From Apodospora peruviana (Eukaryota; Ascomycota; Sordariomycetes; Sordariales; Lasiosphaeriaceae), in NCBI GenBank assembly GCA_033439685.1, contig JAUEDM010000006.1, forward strand, positions 124,001 to 188,000: a DNA stretch of 64,000 nt, given 5' to 3'. The stretch's first letter is position 1. Each line of letters starts with the position of its first letter. A program made the position numbers and the translations under genes. Below the pieces are notes generated by a model that had not been told where the DNA came from, ran no database searches, and saw only the letters and a list, made by a program, of their open reading frames with translations. This document shows, piece after piece, positions 53,823 to 64,000 of this stretch.

Positions 53823-56800
53823 CTTGTAGGCAGGCGGTCGAGGCGGCCGGTGCAGAAGACCAGCGGACCAGGCACCGACAGCTGTAGAAACGGCGGCGGC
53901 GATATCGAGTTGGTTCCTTCTCGTCCTCCCAAGAGAAAAATCGGGGGATCAAGCCGTATAAGGGATAGAAAGACGGTTTCCGTCGCAGGTGGTGTCGGGT
54001 TGGACGGGATGTCTGGTCGGATGATGATGGGATGGGTGACGGGACGGTGAAAGGTCGAAAAGCAGATTCTTCGGGTGGAGAGGGGCGTGATTTTCCCAGG
54101 CCGGGCGTGTGTGGTGGGAAAAAAGCCTGCTACTGCGGGCTTCGCCAGAAAAAGAAATAAGGGGAGAAAAATCCACAGGTCGGTACCGGGACCCGACGAC
54201 CCCAAAAGAGAGGTGGAGACTCAAAACCGAAGCCAGAAATGCTGTGGAAGGCTGACAGACGGGTATGTCGAGGTCGTTGCTTGTCGGCTGTCTCGTGGAA
54301 GTGTGGAAATCGTGAGGACTGGAGCAGAGGCACGAGGTGAGGTAACAGTGGTTTGTGGTGGCCACTGAGAAGAAGAGATTGGGTTGGGGAAAGAGGCGGA
54401 TGGATGCAGGCGCAGGCAAGAAAATGTACGAGTTTGGTTAGGTTGGGTGCCGACCGATGACAGTGGCAGACGGAGTGCCGAACGGGGTGTGGCAGGTGTC
54501 GGGGTGTCCCGTGCGCCATGCGCTTGCGCCCTTCAAATTCCTTGGCACGGCCTATTTATTAGTGCAGCGAAGTGCCTGTCAAGTCGCAAAGGCTGGAGGA
54601 CGCGAAGTGGCAGGAAACTTCAGGCCAGGTCGACCTAGAACGTAATTTTTAGTGGCCGCCGGGATTTAACATCAGGTTATCCAGTCAAACCAGCCCGTGT
54701 CCTTGCCCGGGTTTCCACTTTCTACAACTAGATAGGTACTGTCCTGTTTGGTGAGTGGAGCTGAAGCTCTTGGGATTCCCACAGACACTATTACGGAGTA
54801 CCGAAAAGCTTCTCGTGAGAAGAAGACGGCTATTGTCCTGGGCGACCTTTTCCCCTGAAAATCGCGTCTTGTGGAGACCAGACGGGATGAGAATCTACGA
54901 TTGATTGGGGATTCGTTGTTCTTGTTGCTTCTTTTAGCTGTTTGTCCAACGCCCCATTGCCCCAAATCCCACGAGGCTAAAAAGGGGACGGGAAGAAGGG
55001 GGGTTTCTTGGTGCAAGCGAAAGGCAGGCGCGCGTTGCTAGGTGAAAGGTGAAAGCCCCACCACACCAACGTACGAAACTTTGCAGCTTTCCGACCCGCG
55101 TGCCTGTTTGCCGTGGTGGGCCACAGGCCGTGGGCACTGATGGAAGGTTGTTTCTATTTGTTTTAGAGAATCGCGCGACTCGTCCGTCTTGACTCGCTCC
55201 ACTGAGCAGGGCGAGCCCGCACATCCACTCGGTCTTGTCCAGTGGCCAGGTGAGATTGGAATTGCGCGCAACGGCATCAGCGACTCCCTGTGGTTGGTGA
55301 ACTCAAAACTCGGCTTAAGGATTGCGATTGGGGGCTTGCTTCACCTCACCTCACCGCCCAAGGGCATCGAGACCTGACCGTGCTGACAAGTGGCAACGCC
55401 GGCCCCAGTTGGAACTACTCGGATGCACGAAAGAGGCAAAAAGATGATGTCAGTGTCAAACAACAAACGACGTGACCCGACATGGCAGCCTGGAGGAGTG
55501 CGCTGTTGGCTTGATAATGTTGGACTCAGGACATGACCAAAAAAGGGCGCCTCAAAGTCGGAGTCCTACAGTATATTATGACATCGAACAAACTCGGTCC
55601 TTCAGCTGGTGTCGACTCGTCGGTCGAGCTGGCGAGAAGGTGGGACGGAAAGGTGCGGCTGACCCCTAACAATCCCTGCAAGATAAATTTGGCTGACAAG
55701 TTAATGGCTATTTCTGCCAACCTTGACATGTGTCATGCGGACTATTTTGTAGAGATAAGATAAGCTGTCCGGACCATGGTTGGTCAAGAGTCAACCGAGA
55801 TGGGTGCCATCTTTCCACGAGTGCCACGGCAACACCTGCCATGGCTGCATTCGTTTAGGTAGGTATTTACAACAATAAATTTGTCCTGTCCCGAATGTAG
55901 GAATCTTAACTTCTAGTCCACCCAGAATTCTGGCGATACCTACCTTAGGCACTGTCAGATGGTCAATGTTCTAAGTCTGAACGCGGGAAAGGGGCTAAAA
56001 TGTGTGATGAGATGGCACACCCCCTATCCGCACACCCCGTATAAACGTTTGTAGTTCTTGCTACTTGTCCACTCTGCAATCACATACGAGTTTCTCAGTA
56101 CGTATACCAATATTGAGTGCAATTTTGGGGTGACATGACCAATGGAACAGAAAGCCAACGGTGCCAACCACGGCGAAACATCCGACCATGCAGACCCAAA
56201 TGATGGCGGGGCTAACCAATCCCAGTCCCAACTTTCAGAAGGGGTCATACACACCCCTTGTTGAGGCCAATACATTGTGGGTTCGTGACGACGATGCACA
56301 ACGCCGTTTGGCCGGGTTTTAACCTAACATTCGCATCGCTCGCCTCCTTGATTGCAGCTGCAGCTCAACATGAGAATAGAGGCCCTGTGACGGCGCATGC
56401 GCGCCTGGCTTCCCTTCACCACCTTCCACCACCATCATAGGTCACGTGCAGTCAAATGACCACGTGGACCCCGCGACTAGCACGATTGTTGGCTGGCCAT
56501 AAAGCCATCGCTTTCTCGCACGCATTTCGTTTCTTTCCTTCTTTTACTCTCTAGCTTAGAATTCCATGAATTCAGTACAATCAATCGAAGCATTGCCTCT
56601 TAGATCTACCGATCTCGTGACAGGCCCCCAGTTACGTGAGTCGGACACGACCCGAACTAACCGAACGATAATGCAAACTTGGTGCTACGTCTCACGGCCG
56701 CGCGTGGGTGGCCGTGGGTGGCCGTGGGTGAACATAGATTGGATCCGGCAATGGTAGTTCGTGCCAAATCTTGTCGTGGGCGTGTTGTGCAAGTATTTTG

Positions 56801-57609
56801 CACCCACACTCAACAATTGCCGGTGGTGGATGGATCTCTCCTCGATCTTACTAGGTAGGTAGTTATTAGTCGTCGCAATGGTTGTCGCAATGCAACTACC
56901 TAGGTTGCAAGGCACCAAGCGTGCGTCGGCTACTCCCATATGAGCCACTCACCGGTTTACTATATAGGGGCGCTTGACAAAAATTACAATGCCGGCGCAA
57001 TACAGATTAACATCCCGTCCATGATTTAAGTTCGTTGTAGCACTAGCAGCATAGCGGTTCGCGGGCCGCCGGGTACATACCACATCGTTACGGCCAGCAT
57101 GATTCATTGTGTCAGGAACTTCATTCAGTCTTCAAGCTATCCCAATTCCCAAGCCGGGCAGGGTGTACGAATAGCATCATTGGGTAAGGTACCCGTAAGC
57201 TGTCCGGACACACGAGCATGTCGAGATACTAGTTCAATCTTCTTGTCTTCCAACTACGGACCTCTGAGTCAGTCTTCTATCCTAAATCGTCAACCATCCA
57301 TCCCTTAGATAGCTGAATCGTCTAACCATGATGGAAGCCCCCCTTCCATTTGGCCACTCCGCTTCCACCCCTGACACCGCCATTCCCACCCCTACCCCTT
57401 TCTCCTTCCACATCGTAGCCGTGGTCATCGTCATTCAATGGTCCGGTGCGTGCGTCTGATAACACTTGTTAGTTCGTTTCTCCCTGTGAAAGATGGTGGA
57501 GCGGTGATTGCTTACCAGACTTGTCCTCCGTATCATTTTCATGATGGCGGTAGCCATCGTCTCCATAGTAACCATCATCACCGTAGGACCCCCCCCCCCC
57601 CTCCCCCCT
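53823..57609. other. Gene-free stretch of 3.8 kb
   Basis: Upstream of the PIN4-like gene. The first about 800 bases could be its long 5' leader. Nothing else is recognised. A GTGGGTGGCC triple repeat lies near 56703-56730, and ACCTAGGTA-type words occur near 55858, 56850 and 56898. The plus-strand frame at 57508-58278 is the shadow of a serine-rich gene on the other strand. Confidence 0.5.
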
Positions 57610-60600
57610 TTACCCTTGTTGCCTAGTATCTCCGCGCGCACCACCATGATTACCTCCGCGGCCGCCGCCACCACCACAGCCGCCTCGTCTGTGACCGCGA
57701 TGGCCGCCACGGCCACCATCATAGCCATCATCACCACGGTGACCACCGCTCGTCCCGGTCCGCGCAGCCGCACCGGTATTGGTAGTATGCGTACCAGTCT
57801 TGTGCTTCGTGGTCCCGGTCTTGGTCTTGCTATGTGTGGAAGTCTTGCACTTGGACGAAGTGCAACAGTCGCAGCCGGGATCGTACCAAGTCATCCAGAT
57901 CGTCTCCTTGGTCTTTGTGATCGTGATGATACCGGGATACCGGGCGATGCCTCAGCAGCAACCGCGCTAGACGACGACGACGAGGTAGTCGGTTCGGCGC
58001 GGTCGGGGGCCGAGGTGCTGCTCGCGCTGCTCACTCCTGCGGAAGCACCGGCCCCTTCGGAGGCAAGGAAGCTGACTGTGGATGATGATGACGACGAGGG
58101 TCTAACGACAAGGATAGATTTGGAGGAGGACGAGGATGTCGTCGGCTCGGCAGCAGCGACGTCCGAGAAGGAGAATGGTGGTTCAGATCTGGCAGGGACC
58201 GAGGACGAAGATGTGCTACTGCTAAAGCCCTCGCTTGAAAATCCGGCTGAGGCACCTTCCCCTTCACCGAATGCTTGAGAGCTTGATGATGATGATGATG
58301 GTACAGCCGCGGTGGAAAAGCTGGATGAAGACGACGACGGTGCGAAGGCAACCACGGAAGAGGAGGTACTGAAACTCTCGCTTGAAATCCAGCTGATGCA
58401 CCCTCGCCTTCACCAAACGCTTGAGAGCTTGATGACGAAGAAGGTGTAGCTGCGATGGAAAAGCTAGATGACGACAAGGGTGCAAGGGCAGGGAGAGAAA
58501 AGCTAGAGCTAAACGAAAAGGACGTTGACGGTGCAAACACGATAATAGAAGAGCTCGACGATGAAGGTGCGAACCCAATAACCGACGAGCTGCTGCTGCT
58601 GCTAGCGTTGGATGATGATGCGACAGAAGAGCTGCTGGACGGTGAGATTGCGGCCGCAACGACCGAAGAGCTCGACGATGAAGCGACGGACGAGCTAGAT
58701 GACGATGGTTCTGCCGCGGCCACGAAAGAGCTAGAAGATCAAGGCGCAAGCAAGACGAGTGATGAACTGCTGCTAGCGCTGGCGCTGGAAGCAGAGACGG
58801 AGCTGGATGAAGGAGCGGCTGAACTGGCGGACCAAACGCTCGATACCGGGCTAGCACTGGAACCAGAGACTGAGCTCGACGACAACGAAGCTTCAGCAGC
58901 GGAAATGGAAGAACTGCTGGCGCTGGCAGCGCTGGAGAAGCTAGCCGAGACGCCATCGCTAACCGAAATCGAGCTTGATGACGAGAGATGGCGGAAAATC
59001 TGGCGCTGCTAACTGATGCAGATACGGATACGGAGCTGCTGGATGATGGGCTGGCGAGCAGTACGACGCTCGACGACGAACTGGCCAGACTTGAACTGCT
59101 GGAGGATGGGGCGAAGAAGAGGACCGAGCTCGAGGATGGGCTGGGAAGAATAGAGCTTCTGGAGGATGGGCTAGCAAACGCGACGAGGCTTGAAGACGAG
59201 CTTAAAATTACAGAGCTACTAGATGCTGCAGCCGAGCTGCTCGAAGCTGAACTGCTAGGTGCTGCTGCGGCAATGAACGAGCTGCTAGAAGCCGAACTGA
59301 CAGATGAAACGCTCGATACAGAGCTGGCGCTGGAAACCGAGGCGCTGCTAATGCTGCTGCTTAAAACTGAACTGCTAGGTGCGGCTGCGGCAATAATAGA
59401 GCTGCTAGAAACCGAGCTAGCGGAGGAAACGCTCGATACAGAGCTGGCACTGGAGATAGACGCACTGCTGCTGATCCTGCTCGCCGCGAGGCTTGAGATG
59501 GAAGATGCCACGCTGGAGACATAACTGATGAGGCTGCTGCTGCTGGCCACCGCTAAACTGCTGCTGCTGCTGCTCCTGCTGCTTGGAGCCAGTGCCGTGA
59601 TAATGCTGCTGCTGCTAGCTGATAGACTCGAAACTGAAGAAGAAGCGGCGCTTGAGACGGAGTTGCTAAGAACGCTGCTGCTGCTGGAGGTCAGGGCAGC
59701 AACTGAACTGCTTAAAGCTGAGCTGAGACTGGATGCCGATCTAAAACTGGATACCGAGCAGAGGCTGGAGACTGAGCTGCTTGGGGCCAACGCTGCAACG
59801 GAAACACTGCTTGATACCGAACTGGCACTGCTAGAAGCATTCAACATGCTCGATACCGAAGCGCTGGAGGCCGACAAACTAAGGCTGGAGGCGATGAAGC
59901 TGCTGCTGGAAGAAGCCGCCGAGCTGACGGAAGACGCACTGCTTGACGGCATCGCGCTTCTGATGCTGGAGGAAGAAGAGACCACCACAGCAGCACCGCA
60001 TGGATTGTCAACGACGATTTGATTGCTTGTCAAGGTCACCGAGCCCGAGAGGGCCATGGCAGCGCCAAGAATGTTCCCGTCAGCGTCGACCTGAACAAGG
60101 TCTTGTGCCAGAATGATGCCTTGGAAGGTGCTGCCGAAATATATATATGCCGAGGTAGTGACATCAAAGAAGACGTTGCATGCTTTGGCGCCGTTCGCGG
60201 TAACCACAACCAATAACGTGATCACCGTGAGCGAGCCGGAAATCTTGAAGATGAACTGCGCGTCGGGGTCGCCTGGGCGTCCAGCGTGAGCTCACCCGAG
60301 AGCATAGCACCCTCATTGAACTGCTACACGCGGATAGATGATCAGTCCGCCGAGGTTTTGGCCAGTCAGGTCCGCGTCCGGGCCCATGAGGGTGATCTGG
60401 TACTCGGCAATCTCGGCATCCTGGATAGCGGCCTGGGCCTCCGCATCCTGGACGTGGATCTCTCCGGTCACTGTTCCGGGGAAAATCCCAACAGTGACGG
60501 CTTTAGCCAACATAGCATGGTTGGCGGCGTTCGACAGATCAATTGGGCCGTCGAATTGGGCCGTGGTCGAGACGGCAATGGCCAAGGCGCTGGCCACGGC

Positions 60601-60642
60601 GGTGTAGAGCGACCGCATTCTGACGGTGCTGCTGCGCATCAT
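57610..60642 (-). pseudogene. Serine-rich surface protein with ice-binding-like (DUF3494) head, frameshifted
   Basis: The reading starts at 60642 with a signal peptide (MRSLYTAVASALAIAVSTTA). A DUF3494-like beta-helix domain follows in three frames: DLSNAANHAMLAKAVTVGIF and LTGQNLGGLIIYP, then QFNEGAMLSGELTLDAQ, then DPDAQFIFKISGSLTV, GAKACNVFFDVTTSA, GSTFQGIILAQDLVQVDADG and ALSGSVTLTSNQIVV. Frame breaks lie near 60328 (PRV/QFN) and near 60270 (a G lost after DAQ). About 2 kb of Ser/Ala low-complexity sequence (SSSSSV, APSSSSS) follows, changing frame near 58980, 58730 and 58390. The 3' end has a Cys/Lys/Thr/Gly-rich segment (WYDPGCDCCTSSKCKTSTHS) to 57610. It was probably a cell-wall adhesin-like protein; it may still be expressed if some breaks are assembly errors. 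Confidence 0.65.
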
Positions 60643-62890
60643 GCTCGAGTCAGCACGGTAAGGAGGGAAAAAGAATAGATGGCTTTCACAAACAGAATAA
60701 GATCTGAGGGAGCGTGAAGATGCCGTGGGAAAGCAAATCGGGTGCCTGCCCCTTAGGATTAGGATGTTCTCTGCTTCTTATGGCGGCAAATCATGATAGC
60801 CGTGATATGTTTATCGTTGAGCCGTCCGTCTCACTTTCGCGTCCAGTCGTGTGGAATGCGGAAGCCACGCTGGGATATGTGAAGTGTTCGGCGGACATTC
60901 CTTATTATCAGACGTGACTGATCGGTGAAACAGGCGGAATGCCCGCCAACACGGCAAATACCCATGATAAGAGATTCGTAACAGCAAGAAATCGCGGTCT
61001 TCTCTGAGACGAAACCTCGGGGACGCCAGGGAAGTGCCCGCTTAAGATTTTCAGGCACGCATGACGATCAATTCCATTGTCCACAACCCCAAGTACCTGC
61101 ACTAAGACATCTGCATAGATGAAGTACATGATTTCTGCTGCGTCGTGGGAAAACGCAAAGCGAGATAAAGAAGTCTTGGTGTCAACGAATCAAGATCAAA
61201 TCAAGAGATTGACAATCCCACCATTGGTATTCCCGAGAGCGCGAAATGCTTCGGTGACGCGCAACGGCACCGGACCTGCGAAGGACGGAGGAATTGCGTG
61301 TATGATAGCCACGACAGATACCTACAAGGACCCTCTGTTGCATCTGTTCGATTTATTTATAGTCGGTAAAACTCGCAAGCGAATTTTCAAAGCTGGGTCT
61401 AGTTAGTTAGTTAATGGAAGATTGAAGACGGTATCCGTACCCGATTGGTCTGCGGTCAAGCACAATGCTTCCTAAGGTCTATCCTCGTATCAAGTTACCA
61501 ATCAGGGCGGGCTGGAAATAGGAATCAGAAGTAAATTTGGAGCTAAACAAAATTTCTGGTTTGCTTAATCCAATCTACCTCTTCGTCCTCTCGAAGCCGG
61601 AATAGCTCGCTGGATGCTTTGCTTAGGTATGTAAGGGCCTTCGCGTAGGTAGCCTATAATGACGGCCGGTGCAACGGCGTAGACTCCCGGGTCCGAGTCA
61701 CTAGAGGGGCACCGGCACCCGTGCCACGGGCCCACATTTTAGGGTCCGAATCCGACGTCCTATCGGTTTAATTATACGATGTCGGATATTTGGCCCCGCG
61801 GTATCGTGTGGGGTTTTCTCCGCGTTTCCGCCCTCCCCTACCTCCGCGGCACTGAACCGCCAGCTAGTACCTACCTTCCTCCCATCTTCCTCGGACTAGT
61901 CGGTCGGTGCGGTTAGACGTGACCCAATGGAGATCATGAGGATTGCCGTCAGGGACAGGATTGCACACTCTGACTCGAAAACCAGGGCCCTCTGCTAATT
62001 AAACGCTTCCATCTTACGCATACGAGGAGAAAAAGAAACAAATTTATTCACATATATAAATGGATAGAAAAACGGTCAATGTCAGCGGAAGTGGTAGTGA
62101 AAGTGAGAGTCGGAGCGAGAGCGTGTGAATGAGTGGGTGAATGGAGAGTGAGTGAATAAATATCTGGGAGAGCGGATTAAGTAAGGGGTTTATATGTATG
62201 AGAGAGGGAGGAATAAGTGAGTGAATCGTGAGTGAATCGTGAGTGAATCGTGAGTGAGTGGATATTCAAGTAAGGAGTCAATGTGCCTGAAAAAGGGAGG
62301 AATGAATGAGTAAGTGAGAGGAAGAGTGAGAGTGAGTGAGAGTGTGTGTGTGTGTGTGTGTGTGTGATGATGATGATATTTACAATCCCTAGATTCATCA
62401 CGAGAAGAGGCCTGTAGTGTCACTGCCATGGTAAGCCAGTATCCGAGGCTTATGAATGAGGGCTAAGATCCATTTTTCTGTCATGTCCTTTGGTCCAGTT
62501 CGCTGCTGTTTACTCGACTCCACTCACTTGTTCTGCTAATAGGGGCAAGGTCCACTTTTCTCTCATGTGCTTGGGAAGTTCGCTACCACCATCTGATCCC
62601 ATTCACTCCTCCTGCTAATCTGCCATTCCCATGACGGGAATCTCATTCACTCGTCTTGCTAGCGTCTTGCCCCGGTTATTCTTGAGTATAAATCAACGCC
62701 TTCCACTGCTCTCCGTCCTCTTCCTTTTCCCGTCCTCAAACAACTTGCTCGCGCTCAGCTCTACAGCTCTCAGCAACTCGATCATCTATGTGCCTATCCA
62801 TCATCGCCAATCTCAGTCACCAAATATTCCTTTGCACAATCAACACATCCCTTTCTCATACTCCGACGTCGGTAATCCAAATCCGTCAAA
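60643..62890. other. Gene-free stretch of 2.2 kb with microsatellites
   Basis: No gene recognised. It holds GTGA-type microsatellites at 62080-62380 and a GC-rich patch near 61650-61870 with inverted words (GGGGCACCGGCACCCGTGCC). The last 300 bases are the promoter of the small secreted protein. Confidence 0.5.
62200..62380. repeat. GTGAGTGAATC repeat, (GT)n and (GAT)n
   Basis: GTGAGTGAATC is repeated about four times at 62218-62260, followed by GAGTGA-rich sequence, a GT run at 62343-62366 and four GAT units. Confidence 0.85.
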
Positions 62891-63550
62891 ATGCTTCGCA
62901 TTGCTATCTTCGTCATGGCCTTCTTGGCCGTTCAAGTCCTCGGCCTGAGCGCGCCTATTCCTGGTTATACCGTGGAGGATTTTACCTGGCGCGTCGACCC
63001 TTTCAACAACGGAACTATGGTCAACATTACCGGTACCGTCGAGCAAGTCTACGACGAGTTGGCCAAGGTCAACCCAGGCCGTTTTTCCCCTGACGCCGTC
63101 AACAACATCACCGCCTTTTCCAAGCGCGGAGTCGACAACAAGGAACTCTATTACGTCCATTGCGGCGACCAGGGTTGGGGCTGGCAGCCGGCCTGGAAGG
63201 ATCAAATCGAGATCGGAGTCCGCTACCTGATGGGTGTCTCTGGCGCGCCCACACAGGGTCCGGGACCCGGCTCCTGCGGTCGGGTCAGCTGCAGCGAGAA
63301 GAGCGCTATCTGGTGGTGCAACGACAACAAGGTCTCTTGGACCCTTCCTGGGTTCAGTACCATTGCCACCTGTGCGCATATCCTCATCGACACTTGTGCG
63401 GACCACGGCGAGATCAAAGTTGTTGGCCAGAACTTTGTAAGTCCATGAGATCTCGTTGACGTGTATACACCTGTACCGAATGCTGACATTTATCGGTAGC
63501 ACACCGACAACTGGAACTGTATCGTTCGCGAAGACTACGACCATTGCTAA
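62891..63550 (+). CDS. Small cysteine-containing secreted protein
   Basis: Two exons (62891..63436, 63500..63550) with a 63-nt intron (GTAAGT...CGGTAG) give 198 aa. Residues 1 to about 20 are a signal peptide (MLRIAIFVMAFLAVQVLGLS). The mature protein has eight cysteines (HCGDQ, SCGRVSC, WWCND, ATCAHI, DTCADH, WNCIV and the last residue of YDHC), suggesting four disulfides, and two or three N-glycosylation sites (NGTM, NITG, NITA). Trp-rich stretches (DQGWGWQPAWKD, IWWCND) stand out. No family is recognised. Secreted, Cys-rich, under 200 residues: an effector-like or surface protein is possible but not shown. Confidence 0.8.
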
Positions 63551-64000
63551 GTCTTAGGCGCCGACCGGTGCTTAACAACGTTTTCCTCTAATTGGCGGTT
63601 CTGTCGATAGGAGGTCCAAAGAAGGAGACAGCGGAAGGCTTTGGACTGTTTGGGGGAAATGCATGGGATGAGGAAAGGGGGGGAGTAATAGATAGAGGGA
63701 CAGTTTTGTCCACAGCATGCACTCACAATCATATCTTTCTTCACCAAACATTCTGATCATATTTGCACCAATGTGTCTGAGTATCGACGGGGTATCTCCA
63801 CTCGTTCCTAATTGTCAATTTTCATCAATCGTTATAATGTGGCTGATGTATAGAACGATCATTCAAGCTCTTCTATACGTCTGGACTAGTAAATAGTTTA
63901 ATAAACCCATAAGCGACGAGGCCCGCAAGTCAGTCAGGACTCGAGGTTGGAACTGCCGTTTTTGGAATGGAAAGCGTCGGGTGTGACGCCATCGAGATGC
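63551..64000. other. Right end of window, no gene
   Basis: 3' flank of the small secreted-protein gene. Nothing else is seen. Confidence 0.5.

Noticed and set aside
53541..54519. Several open frames on both strands upstream of the PIN4-like gene
   Set aside because: No domains; the region reads as long leader and promoter sequence.
57508..60022. Long plus-strand open frames rich in Leu, Glu and Asp (up to 256 codons)
   Set aside because: They are complements of the serine codons on the minus strand (AGC/TCG/GCT repeats) and carry no protein-like motifs.

Overview
The window is nuclear DNA from a filamentous ascomycete (Pezizomycotina). Most genes carry short GT-AG introns of about 50-100 nt, a tRNA-Ser carries a short intron after the anticodon, and there is a HET-domain gene. 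A striatin of the PRO11/HAM-3 type and the general gene content fit Sordariomycetes best. The genus cannot be fixed from sequence alone. Exon boundaries were assigned by eye from splice consensus and reading-frame continuity. No transcript or database evidence was used.

Layout. 1-1890: gene-free, with four copies of a hairpin-bearing repeat. 1891-9000: a conserved housekeeping block, all on the minus strand: striatin, the NER factor RAD14/XPA and the ER protein PHO88/SND3. A 120-123 bp tandem repeat lies just past the striatin stop. 10.2-34.6 kb: mostly secreted, catabolic and accessory genes. These are a GPI-type secreted protein, a decayed MFS sugar transporter, a GH11 xylanase, a zinc-cluster-like gene with uncertain exon structure, a NitA-like nitrite transporter, a small secreted protein, a secreted kelch protein, tRNA-Ser(GCT), an EthD-EthD-hydrolase fusion, a secreted alpha/beta hydrolase, an AA9 LPMO, an NmrA-like protein and a short-chain dehydrogenase.

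35.7-42.9 kb is the most unusual part. Three genes there share one Cys/His module (CPFY/CPCW...C...H...YCPxC...H) followed by a W-x-IW/LWDILFP-type motif. One is a stand-alone 598-aa protein, one is a frameshifted copy, and one carries the module at the C-terminus of a HET (heterokaryon incompatibility) domain. Two identical-arm 18-bp palindromes, exactly 120 bp apart, sit upstream of the HET gene. 43.8-44.9 kb holds a decayed alpha/beta hydrolase.

45.5-64 kb: a CAL-A-type secreted lipase, a HAL2/MET22-like 3',5'-bisphosphate nucleotidase, a long gene-free stretch, a PIN4/Cip2-like RNA-binding protein, another long gene-free stretch, a frameshifted serine-rich protein with an ice-binding-like (DUF3494) head, microsatellites, and a small cysteine-rich secreted protein.

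Overall, conserved cell-biology genes (striatin, RAD14, PHO88, PIN4, HAL2-like) are separated by a lineage-variable set: plant-cell-wall enzymes (GH11, AA9), secreted hydrolases, a self/non-self-type locus, and several pseudogenes in various stages of decay. This is the pattern of a fast-evolving accessory region in a plant-associated or saprotrophic fungus.
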